A DNA stretch of 6,569 nt from an uncultured Faecalibacterium sp. (lineage in GTDB: Bacteria > Bacillota > Clostridia > Oscillospirales > Ruminococcaceae), in assembly GCA_900765105.1 (NCBI GenBank), contig CAAFQM010000115.1:1-6569 (forward strand), written 5' to 3'. The position numbers and the translations under genes were made by a program. The notes beneath the pieces are model-generated. The model searched no databases and was not told the origin of the DNA. It saw nothing but the letters and a program-made list of their open reading frames with translations. Below are positions 1 through 5,757 of the stretch, in pieces (positions within the stretch are counted from its first letter, which is position 1; each line of letters opens with the position of its first letter).

Positions 1-1505
1 CTGCCGGGGGCCTTCTGAACATGGAACCACAGATCCTTGCCCCGGGCGGTGTGGAGGGTGAGCTTGTCGTTCTGGGCGTTGTTGCGGCCCACCAGAATTT
101 CAAACCCATCACTGGAAATGAACCGCAGGAAATCCGCCGGTTTCTGGCGTTTGTCGCGCTGCTTGTAGTATTTCAGGTAGCCCTGACTCTTCAGCTCGGC
201 TCGAATCTCGTTGAGCGCCGCTTCGCCGGAAGCCGTTTCCACCTCATACAGAACGGTTTCCAGATAAGCGATCTCCTTTTCGCCCTCGGCCAGCAGGTCC
301 ACCAGCATCCGGGCAGCGGTTTGTTTCTTCTTGTAGTTCTTGAAGAAGTTCTGGGCGTTCTGGCTGGGGGTGAACCGCAGATCCAGAGGGATAGTCACCT
401 CTTTGCCTTCATCGTACCAGTTGGGCACAGTGATGCTTTTCATGCCCTTTTCGGCCAGATAGAGGTTTGCCGAGAGCAGCTCGCCGTACAGACGCAGCTT
501 TTCGCTCTTGCCGCTGGCGGCAAGCTCTTCCTGCCGGGCCGCCTGCTTGCGGACGGCGCGTTCGTACATGTTGTGCACCGCCTTGTGCAGTTCCTTGCTC
601 TTGGTGCGCAGGCGCTCGGCGCGGTCCTTCTCGGCGTAGTAGCCTTCCAGCATGGCATTGAAGGACGGCCATTCCTTGATCCGATACTTCTCACCGTACT
701 GCTGCGGGCGGAAGAAGGTGTACTCGATGGGCTTGCCGTCCGGGTCAGTGACGCTGCAGGGGCAGCCGCCCTTGTCGTGCTCTTCCTTCAGCTCATCGAT
801 GGAAGCCATCAGGCGGCGCTTCTGCTCCTCGGTCAGCTCGTTGGCCAGCAGATGTTCTCCGTCAAAGGCGCGCCATGCAGCTTCCCGGCAGACCACCGGG
901 CCGACACCGGCCACGGTCTTGTTCAGGGCATCCGCCACGGGAAGATCCCGCTGGCAGGCCGCCGCCACGATGGACGCGGAACTCACCAGCAGAAAATCCG
1001 GCCTTGCCGGTTTGGGCGGGGTGGTGTAGGGCAGGCCCGGCAGCAGTTGCCGGACATCGCTGTCCTCAAAATCCACCCGCTTGAGCGCGTCGATGATCTT
1101 GCCGTTCTGCACCAGCACCAGATTGGAGTAACGCCCCATCAGCTCGGCGCACAGCGTATTGCGCACAAGGTCGCCCATCTCGTTGGTGCACTGGAAGTCA
1201 AAATAGACGATACGGTCGCCCGGCTCCATGTGTACATCCAGCAGTTTTCCGCCGGTCAGATGCTTGCGCATCAGCATGCAGAAGGAGGGCGGCGTCTCCG
1301 GGTTTTCGAAGCTTTCTTCGGTCAGGCACACCCGGGCCGAACCGCTGCGGGCCGACAGCAGCAGCGCATAGGTGTCCGTGCGGGTGCGCAGGGTGATGAC
1401 CAGCTCGTCGCGGGTCGGTTCAAACAATTTTGCGATCTTGGCATCGGTCAGGGCAGCTTTCAGTTCCCGGGCCGTCAGTTCCAGTGTCGCGGCATCCAAT
1501 GCCAT
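1..1505 (-). CDS. rqcH: RqcH / NFACT-family ribosome quality-control factor (3' end cut by window)
   Basis: Known family role: the bacterial Rqc2/NEMF homologue (formerly called fibronectin-binding protein, YloA in Bacillus). It binds obstructed 50S subunits carrying peptidyl-tRNA and, with tRNA-Ala, adds C-terminal alanine tails that mark stalled nascent chains for degradation. Seen here: 501 codons read from the minus strand (MALDAATLEL start) to the window edge. The NFACT-N region contains GDR with D97 and R98, the same numbering as the DR motif needed in B. subtilis RqcH, then AELMGRYSNLVLV at about 118-130 and LLPGLPYTTPP further on. A charged, probably coiled-coil middle follows at about 280-420. 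The NFACT-R domain begins with GFEILVGRNNAQND near 467-480, and the visible part ends in LWFHVQKAPG. B. subtilis RqcH is about 570 residues, so some 70 residues are missing. The ATG at 1505 has GAGGT seven bases upstream and follows the nif3 stop by 18 nt, as the last visible gene of the operon. No damage is seen in the visible part. Confidence 0.95.
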   Translation of the reverse strand, partial: MALDAATLELTARELKAALTDAKIAKLFEPTRDELVITLRTRTDTYALLLSARSGSARVCLTEESFENPETPPSFCMLMRKHLTGGKLLDVHMEPGDRIVYFDFQCTNEMGDLVRNTLCAELMGRYSNLVLVQNGKIIDALKRVDFEDSDVRQLLPGLPYTTPPKPARPDFLLVSSASIVAAACQRDLPVADALNKTVAGVGPVVCREAAWRAFDGEHLLANELTEEQKRRLMASIDELKEEHDKGGCPCSVTDPDGKPIEYTFFRPQQYGEKYRIKEWPSFNAMLEGYYAEKDRAERLRTKSKELHKAVHNMYERAVRKQAARQEELAASGKSEKLRLYGELLSANLYLAEKGMKSITVPNWYDEGKEVTIPLDLRFTPSQNAQNFFKNYKKKQTAARMLVDLLAEGEKEIAYLETVLYEVETASGEAALNEIRAELKSQGYLKYYKQRDKRQKPADFLRFISSDGFEILVGRNNAQNDKLTLHTARGKDLWFHVQKAPG

Positions 1506-1523
1506 GTGTGTTACCTCGTTCTA

Positions 1524-2303
1524 TTATAAATAAGTATAGGGATCTTTATTAGCTGTGCTCACCAGCACTTCCAGCTCCGGCAGAGCGGCGCGCAGTTTAT
1601 CGGCTACAGCGGCCGTCACCGGGAACTCCGTGGCGTAGTGCCCTGCCGCAATCAGCGAAAGCCCCAGACGTTTTGCATCAATGGCGTGGTGGTGGTTGGC
1701 TTCGCCGGTCAGAAGGCAATCCGCCCCCTGCGCGATGGCATCCGCAAACAGGCTTCCGCCTGCACCGCTGATGACCGCCAGCCGGTGCACCGGCTTCCCG
1801 GCATCCGCAAACTTGACCTGCACCGCCGGGCCGTTCTCCGGCGCATTGCACCGTGCGGCAAGCTCCTGCTGTGCCTTACGGGCCAGTTCCGGCACGGTGA
1901 TCTCTTCCACGCTGCCCACCCGGCCGCAGCCCTCGGCAAACACTTCCATATCCTGCATTCTGAAGATGCCAGCCAGCACTTCATTGACGCCGCCCTCTGC
2001 AGCATCCAGATTGGTATGCATACAGACGGCCGAGATACCAGCCTGCACCAGCCGGAACGGCACATCCTGCGGGCACAGTTTCCTGAGCGGGTCAAAGATG
2101 ACCGGGTGATGGGAGACGATGGCTTCGCAGTGTTTTTCCGCCGCTTCCGCCACCACTTCCGGGGTGATGTCCAGCGCCACCAGCACCCGGCGCACTCCGC
2201 CGCCGCAGTCCACCAGAAGGCCGGGGTTATCCCAGTGTTCGGCCAGTTCCAGCGGCGCGATGGCCTGCATTGCTTCATAAAGCTGCTGTACTGTGCTTCG
2301 CAT
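1524..2303 (-). CDS. Nif3-like dinuclear metal center protein (YqfO/YbgI family), short form
   Basis: A 259-residue member of the Nif3/DUF34 (GTP cyclohydrolase I type 2-like) family. These are ring-shaped hexamers with a two-metal site; their physiological reaction is still unsettled. The metal-binding motifs are intact: IVSHHPVIF with H65 and H66, CMHTNLDAAEGGVNEVLA with H96 and D100, LLTGEANHHHA at 197-207, and GHYATE with H222 and E226. The N-terminal AEHWDNPGLLVD (21-32) is also typical. It lacks the PII/CutA-like insertion that lengthens Bacillus YqfO to about 370 residues, so it resembles the compact E. coli YbgI form. Its ATG lies one base after the stop of the upstream DUF3825 gene, giving TAAAATG, and its ribosome-binding site lies within that gene's last codons, so translational coupling is likely. 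In B. subtilis the equivalent gene directly follows trmK; here the DUF3825 gene separates them. Confidence 0.95.
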   Translation of the reverse strand: MRSTVQQLYEAMQAIAPLELAEHWDNPGLLVDCGGGVRRVLVALDITPEVVAEAAEKHCEAIVSHHPVIFDPLRKLCPQDVPFRLVQAGISAVCMHTNLDAAEGGVNEVLAGIFRMQDMEVFAEGCGRVGSVEEITVPELARKAQQELAARCNAPENGPAVQVKFADAGKPVHRLAVISGAGGSLFADAIAQGADCLLTGEANHHHAIDAKRLGLSLIAAGHYATEFPVTAAVADKLRAALPELEVLVSTANKDPYTYL

Positions 2304-2304
2304 T

Positions 2305-3714
2305 TTATCTGTCCTCGTCCACTTCTTCAGCTACGATCTGTTCCGGCCTCAGCCAATCGCTATCCGGACGTGTTACTAACCGGCTGTCGGAATATGCTAT
2401 ATCCAGTGGAAGAACCGTGTGCCCCTGATAAGCCCCAGATTGCATCCGTTCAACCACAAGCGCCAAATCCACATGGTCTTTATCTATAATAGCCAGCGGC
2501 AGTAGCAGCGCACCGCTTTTTACCTTGGGGTAATAAACCGGAATTGCCGTTTTATAATTCCACTCTACTCTTTTTAGCGTAATATCGACAGCATCCTGAA
2601 TCCGATTCATCAGGCGTTTACTGATTTGCTTATCTTCCCACACCTTTTCCCCAAGGTTTTTATAGTACAGTTTGCAGCGATATTCCCTATCCGACCGAGG
2701 AGCTTCCACAAAGTCCGCTTTCGCCGCTTCCCTTAATGTCAAACCATTGATCGTCAAAAAATCTTCCGTGCAGCTTTCAAACAAAAGTTCCTTGGGCAGT
2801 CTGCTGATCCTTTCCCGAATGATATGCTCGTAGTCGATCGTCAGATCTCCTTTTGAAGGATCATACAGCATATTTTCAATTTTATTTTCAAAATAATCTG
2901 CACGCTTCGGCAATGGGTTGAACAGCCGAACCAGAGTTTTTCCGGCTGCATTTTCACCGGCTACCGCAAACTCCACAAAATACCAATACTGCCGATGGTT
3001 TTCCTGATCTTTTCTGAACAGTGCATAGATGTCACGGTAGCGTTTGTCTACCAGACCCGTATTAAACGCAGCGTATTCCGTACCGAATCCTTTTTGGTCA
3101 ATTTGGGTCAGCACCTTCTTTTCCGTGCACAATCTTTGAAAGGTATATCGCAAATAGTTCCGCAAAACCGGATATCTGCCCGGATCCTTATCTCCGTAAT
3201 ACCAGTTTTCCGGCAGCGCCAACTCTGCCAGATCCTGATATTTTTCGTCAATCTGGGGGATCCACGCCCAATCCAACAGGTTCGTATCCGCACTCGGCTC
3301 GCACAAACCTCTTTTATTCATGTATCCTTTTTCGGAATTGCACCGTTCTCCCTCATCCGCAGCACGAATCTTCGTGCTGCCCAACAGAACGGTCTGATCG
3401 TCTTGCATCGCCGTTTCCGTAGAATGCTCTGCATTATTTTCTCCAGTCCGATCTTCTACTGCGCGGCGGACATAGTAGACCGACGCTTCATTCAACCGTT
3501 CTTCGCGCAGTTCCACGACTCCATCCGGACATTCGGGAGATCTGGCAAAAATCTCAATGATTTTTAGCAGGTTGTGTTTTGGAACTTCTACGCCTGCTTC
3601 ACGGAGCGGAACCGTAACTTTGGTGAGGTTGACCCATCCCCCTTCTTCTTTCGGAGAGATTCCATCAATGACTTCCAGCAATTTCTGCTCTGTTCCTTTT
3701 TCTCGTTCCATCAT
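2305..3714 (-). CDS. OST-HTH-like domain plus DUF3825 protein, probable horizontally acquired gene
   Basis: A 469-residue protein with no known reaction. Residues 5-85 (GGWVNLTKVTVPLREAGVEV, then KHNLLKIIEIF, ending in ELREERLNEASVYYVRR) resemble an OST-HTH/LOTUS winged-helix module, a domain type tied to RNA binding. Residues 86-145 are an acidic, poorly ordered linker. Residues 146-458 match my memory of DUF3825: LLDWAWIPQIDEKYQDLAEL, then YPVLRNYLRYTFQRL, FNTGLVDKRYRDIYALF, GALLLPLAIIDKDHVDLALV, and finally TVLPLDIAYSDSRL followed by RPDSDWL. The assignment is from memory, strong for DUF3825 and weaker for the N-terminal module. Hand-counted lines here are about 38-43% GC, far below the neighbours, which suggests transfer. 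I chose the first ATG of ATGATG at 3714 because AAGGA precedes it at suitable spacing; the open frame continues to 3900, but that would overlap trmK by about 160 bases. It starts 28 nt after trmK and ends 1 nt before nif3. The protein has no signal peptide and no membrane segments, so it is probably cytosolic. Confidence 0.85.
   Translation of the reverse strand: MMEREKGTEQKLLEVIDGISPKEEGGWVNLTKVTVPLREAGVEVPKHNLLKIIEIFARSPECPDGVVELREERLNEASVYYVRRAVEDRTGENNAEHSTETAMQDDQTVLLGSTKIRAADEGERCNSEKGYMNKRGLCEPSADTNLLDWAWIPQIDEKYQDLAELALPENWYYGDKDPGRYPVLRNYLRYTFQRLCTEKKVLTQIDQKGFGTEYAAFNTGLVDKRYRDIYALFRKDQENHRQYWYFVEFAVAGENAAGKTLVRLFNPLPKRADYFENKIENMLYDPSKGDLTIDYEHIIRERISRLPKELLFESCTEDFLTINGLTLREAAKADFVEAPRSDREYRCKLYYKNLGEKVWEDKQISKRLMNRIQDAVDITLKRVEWNYKTAIPVYYPKVKSGALLLPLAIIDKDHVDLALVVERMQSGAYQGHTVLPLDIAYSDSRLVTRPDSDWLRPEQIVAEEVDEDR
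2312..2316 (-). promoter_or_regulatory. Ribosome-binding site of nif3 inside the end of the DUF3825 gene
   Basis: GAGGA on the minus strand, 8 nt before the nif3 ATG at 2303. It lies in the codons for the acidic tail VDEDR of the DUF3825 protein. The upstream stop codon and the nif3 start are separated by one base, so ribosomes finishing the DUF3825 protein are placed to start Nif3. Any insertion of the DUF3825 gene therefore either kept or rebuilt this site. Confidence 0.7.
3359..3380. repeat. Perfect 10-bp inverted repeat within the DUF3825-gene linker
   Basis: GCAGCACGAA at 3359-3368 is the exact reverse complement of TTCGTGCTGC at 3371-3380, with only TC between. In RNA this would form a hairpin of about 8-9 pairs with a small loop. 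It encodes roughly GSTKIRAA, in the unconserved linker between the OST-HTH-like part and DUF3825. No T-run follows on either strand, so it is not a terminator. It could be a protein-binding dyad, a recombination scar, an mRNA structure or chance. Confidence 0.6.
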
Positions 3715-3742
3715 TGCGAGTTTTCCTTTCCGCTGTATATTT

Positions 3743-4405
3743 TCAGTCGTTTTCGTTCTGAAGCAGTTGGTCGATCTCGGCGGCAAGTTCGCTGCCCTCC
3801 GGCACGCCAAGACGCATCCGGGGCAGCTTTGCTTTCTGCCATGCGGCGTAGCCTGCACCCTCGGGCCAGACACCTGTGCCGCCGAACAGGCATTCCGCAA
3901 AGGCCGGTTCCCGGGTCTCGCCAGTATATTCTGCCGCCATTACGGCATACCAGCGGCCAGCCGCCTGCACCGGCCGGTCGGCAACGAACGAAAAACCGTG
4001 CTCCCACAGCCAGCGGCGCAGTGCATCGTGGCGGGTGGCCGGGATCATGATGATGCGCGGCCCGCCCTTGCAGAATACCCATGGGGCTTTTTCTAAGATC
4101 TCCCACGTCGTCTGCGCCGAGACCCCCGCCAGTACAATGCTGCCCACTTCGTTTTCGGACAACACAGAAAGACCGTCGCCGAGCCGAAGCTCAGCGCGGT
4201 CCTGACAATCTGCATGTTCCAGCGTCTGCTTTGCCTTGGCCAGCGGGCCGGGGCGCAGATCGGCCCCGATGACCTTCGGGTATTTCCCCGAAGCCGCCAG
4301 AACCGCCGTCAGCTTGCCATGGTCGCAGCCGATATCAGCCACCGGCTGTCCGGGGCGCACCAGCTCGGCGGCAGCAGCGAGACGCGCATCCAGTACGGGC
4401 AGCAC
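3743..4405 (-). CDS. trmK: TrmK-like tRNA (adenine-22-N1) methyltransferase, divergent
   Basis: A 220-residue class I SAM-dependent methyltransferase of the TrmK (YqfN, former DUF633) family, whose characterised members methylate N1 of A22 in bacterial tRNAs. The SAM-binding motif I is VADIGCDHGKLTAVLA at 22-37, with an acidic-loop ADLRPGPL at 48-55. RLGDGL at 74-79 is the usual family motif. The strand-4 motif is LAGVSAQTTWEIL at 92-104, where relatives normally have AGMGG, and the later QP-type motif reads IMIPATRHDALRRWL at 119-133. The fold looks intact but the substrate side has drifted. The start is GTG; a TAA in the same frame touches it directly, so no upstream start is possible. AGAAGG sits five bases ahead, inside the end of the DUF1858 gene. 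That stop-start contact suggests coupled translation. In B. subtilis trmK lies next to the nif3-like yqfO, which supports the identity over a generic methyltransferase. Confidence 0.85.
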   Translation of the reverse strand: MLPVLDARLAAAAELVRPGQPVADIGCDHGKLTAVLAASGKYPKVIGADLRPGPLAKAKQTLEHADCQDRAELRLGDGLSVLSENEVGSIVLAGVSAQTTWEILEKAPWVFCKGGPRIIMIPATRHDALRRWLWEHGFSFVADRPVQAAGRWYAVMAAEYTGETREPAFAECLFGGTGVWPEGAGYAAWQKAKLPRMRLGVPEGSELAAEIDQLLQNEND

Positions 4406-4660
4406 TTATGCCTTCTTTGCTGCCAGATGTTCGTTCAGCTTCTCGATCAGCTCGTCGCAGTCCACACCATGAACTTCGCATGCCTCTTCGATGCTCTCGC
4501 CGCGGGAAGCGGGGCATCCCAGGCAGTGCATACCGATCTCCATAAAGTAAGGCGCTGTGGTCTGGTCCATATCCAGGATATCGCCGATGATGGTCTCACG
4601 GGTCACCTGCTTGGGAGCCTTGTCTTCGTCCTTCTTGAGCATATTGAAAATATCAAACAT
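4406..4660 (-). CDS. DUF1858 small redox-disulfide protein
   Basis: An 84-residue DUF1858 protein (also described as the hybrid-cluster-protein-associated redox disulfide domain, related to the N-terminal part of ScdA/YtfE-type proteins). The domain spans about 18-77: VTRETIIGDILDMDQTTAPY, then FMEIGMHCLGCPASRGESIE with the CxxC pair C46/C49, then EEACEVHGVDCDELIEKLN with C61 and C68. C46 and C49 are the family cysteines; C68 is an extra one near the end. No biochemical function is firmly known, though a thiol redox or metal-handling role is usually proposed. There is no signal or membrane segment. The ATG at 4660 has AAAGGA about eight bases upstream. It is the first gene of the operon, behind a candidate promoter, and its stop touches the GTG of trmK. 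Confidence 0.92.
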   Translation of the reverse strand: MFDIFNMLKKDEDKAPKQVTRETIIGDILDMDQTTAPYFMEIGMHCLGCPASRGESIEEACEVHGVDCDELIEKLNEHLAAKKA

Positions 4661-4693
4661 GATGTTTTTCCTTTCTGTATGGGGGGTCTTTTG

Positions 4694-4708
4694 CGGTAAA
4701 ACCTACCG
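4694..4708 (-). other. Small hairpin in the operon leader
   Basis: CGGTA (4694-4698) and TACCG (4704-4708) form a 5-bp stem with a 5-nt loop in the predicted leader, between the candidate start point and the DUF1858 ribosome-binding site. It is too small to call a riboswitch, and no known leader motif was recognised in this roughly 50-nt leader. Confidence 0.3.
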
Positions 4709-4717
4709 TCTTTCTAT

Positions 4718-4747
4718 ACTATACCCCAAACCATGCCTGTTTTGCAA
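4718..4747 (-). promoter_or_regulatory. Candidate sigma70-type promoter of the DUF1858-trmK-DUF3825-nif3-rqcH operon
   Basis: On the minus strand, TTGCAA (4747-4742, four of six bases matching a -35 box) is followed after 18 nt by TATAGT (4723-4718, five of six matching a -10 box). It is the best match in the 103-bp gap between yitT and the DUF1858 gene and would give a leader of about 50 nt. Its -35 box lies in the loop of the inverted repeat at 4734-4760. Confidence 0.5.
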
Positions 4748-4763
4748 GTATCTGCAGGCAAAA
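4734..4763. repeat. Imperfect palindrome after yitT, overlapping the -35 box
   Basis: TGCCTG (4734-4739) pairs with CAGGCA (4755-4760), and an alternative pairing joins TTTTGC (4740-4745) with GCAAAA (4758-4763). The repeat starts at the last base before the yitT stop codon, so it could act as a weak transcription end for yitT. No T-run follows on the minus strand, so it is not a canonical terminator. An operator role over the -35 box is the alternative. Confidence 0.3.
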
Positions 4764-5642
4764 TCAGTGTTCCGCCTTGTAATCCTTTTCCAGCGAGAAA
4801 CCGCGGCCGCTCACCTCGGTGACATGGCTCACGATCATGAAGCAGGCCGGGTCGATGGCATGGGCCAGCTTTTCCAGCTTGGGCAGCTGTCGGTTGGAAA
4901 TGATGCTCAGCAGCACCTGTTCGCTGTCCCGGCTGTAGCCGCCCTCGCCGTGCAGAATGGTCACACCGCGGTCCAGCTGGGTGAAGATGGCCTCGCGGAT
5001 ATCATCGGCGTGCTGACTGATGATCTTCACCTCAGTGCGGGTGGTGCCGAAGATGAGTACCTTGTCCAGCACGGTGGTGTACACGATGACCAGCACAATG
5101 CCGTACAGGCACTGCTGCAGCGGGCTGAAAGCCGCCTGCACCGCCAGAATGATCAGGTCGAACACCATCATGGTCGCCGACACCGGCAGGTGGAACCACT
5201 TGTTGAGCACCAGCGGAGGGATATCCATGCCGCCGGTGGAAGCGCCCGCCCGGATGGTGATGCCCAGCGAGATGCCCACGCCCAGACCCGCAAAGATGGT
5301 GTTCAGAACCAGATCATCGGTCAGGACAAAATCGCCCACCACGTGCTCCCACAGCGCCAGAAACATGGGGCTGAGGATGGTGCTGGCAATGGTGGTGATG
5401 GCAAAACGGCGGCCCAACACGATCCAGCCCAGCACCAGCATACTGATGTTGATCACGAACAGTACCCCGGACACCGGCAGCCCCAGCGCACGGTTGACGC
5501 CCAGCGCAATGCCGGTGGCGCCGCCAGTGATGAGGCCGGACGGCACAAGGAACAGCACGACCGTCAGCGCATACAGCGCGTTGCCCGCGATGATGGACAG
5601 CGAATTGAATGCGATCTGCTGCTTGTATGAAAGCTTTATCAT
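4764..5642 (-). CDS. YitT family membrane protein (YitT membrane domain plus DUF2179)
   Basis: A 292-residue integral membrane protein of the YitT/DUF161 family with a C-terminal cytosolic DUF2179 domain. Its substrate is not firmly known. Hydrophobic segments lie at about 14-34, 57-77, 82-98, 110-130, 155-171 and 178-197. The family motif RAGASTGGMDI sits at 131-141 after the fourth segment, and GLITGGATGIALG at 36-48 is its N-terminal counterpart. DUF2179 follows at about 226-281 (RGVTILHGEGGYS, then LLSIISNRQLPKLEKLAHAI, ending VSGRGF). The length is normal for the family. The open frame could start at 5741, but I chose ATG 5642: MIKLSYKQQ fits family N-termini, GGGAG lies seven bases upstream, and the extra 33 codons would cover the terminator hairpin and promoter. 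It is probably transcribed alone from its own promoter, with possible read-through into the next operon. Confidence 0.94.
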   Translation of the reverse strand: MIKLSYKQQIAFNSLSIIAGNALYALTVVLFLVPSGLITGGATGIALGVNRALGLPVSGVLFVINISMLVLGWIVLGRRFAITTIASTILSPMFLALWEHVVGDFVLTDDLVLNTIFAGLGVGISLGITIRAGASTGGMDIPPLVLNKWFHLPVSATMMVFDLIILAVQAAFSPLQQCLYGIVLVIVYTTVLDKVLIFGTTRTEVKIISQHADDIREAIFTQLDRGVTILHGEGGYSRDSEQVLLSIISNRQLPKLEKLAHAIDPACFMIVSHVTEVSGRGFSLEKDYKAEH

Positions 5643-5675
5643 CTTTTGTCTCCCATTCTTGAATTTCCTTCTTCT

Positions 5676-5704
5676 ATGATAACGAAAAATTCCGCGTTTA
5701 TCAA
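5676..5704 (-). promoter_or_regulatory. Promoter of yitT, overlapping the preceding terminator
   Basis: Minus strand TTGATA (5704-5699, five of six -35 bases), a 17-nt spacer, then TATCAT (5681-5676, five of six -10 bases). Predicted transcription starts near 5669, leaving a leader of roughly 27 nt that holds the GGGAG ribosome-binding site. The -35 box and half of the spacer are made from the 3' arm and flank of the terminator hairpin. Confidence 0.65.
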
Positions 5705-5729
5705 GGCTTTCGCCCTCAAAACGCGGAAT
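5685..5729 (-). terminator. Rho-independent terminator of the PII-like gene
   Basis: Perfect 11-bp arms ATTCCGCGTTT (minus strand, from 5729) and AAACGCGGAAT (to 5689), ending in a run of five T (5689-5685). Between them lies a smaller GGC-GAAA-GCC hairpin (5714-5705), a GNRA tetraloop apex separated by a short internal loop. It sits 28 nt after the stop codon of the PII-like gene. A T-run also follows on the plus strand, so it could work both ways, but no plus-strand gene is seen nearby. Confidence 0.87.
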
Positions 5730-5757
5730 ATTTTTATCCAAAATTACGTTTAGTTGT

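Noticed and set aside
21..1529. Plus-strand open frame of 502 codons
   Set aside because: It is the antisense shadow of rqcH. Its translation has no recognisable domain, whereas the minus strand gives the DR, GRYSN and GFEILVGRNN motifs of NFACT proteins.
1638..2489. Plus-strand open frame of 283 codons
   Set aside because: It is antisense to nif3 and runs across the nif3/DUF3825 junction; no motif and no ribosome-binding site were seen.
3359..3380. Palindrome in the DUF3825 gene as an intrinsic terminator
   Set aside because: Neither strand has a T-run after the stem and the reading frame passes through it without interruption.
3715..3900. Longer start for the DUF3825 gene (62 extra codons)
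   Set aside because: The extension overlaps trmK in another frame, is Cys/Arg-rich without domain character, and lacks the good ribosome-binding site found before ATG 3714.
3557..4096. Plus-strand open frame of 179 codons across the trmK/DUF3825 junction
   Set aside because: It covers parts of two well-supported minus-strand genes and has no family resemblance.
4661..4717. Riboswitch or T-box in the leader of the DUF1858-rqcH operon
   Set aside because: The leader is only about 50 nt, with one 5-bp hairpin and no recognisable aptamer or T-box sequence.
4557..5630. Plus-strand open frame of 357 codons
   Set aside because: It lies opposite yitT and the start of the DUF1858 gene. The product is rich in His, Gln and Asp (typical of the complement of GC-rich membrane-protein codons) and has no plausible fold.
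5643..5741. Longer start for yitT (33 extra codons)
   Set aside because: The extra codons read through the terminator hairpin and the promoter, and the family N-terminus matches MIKLSYKQQ at 5642.
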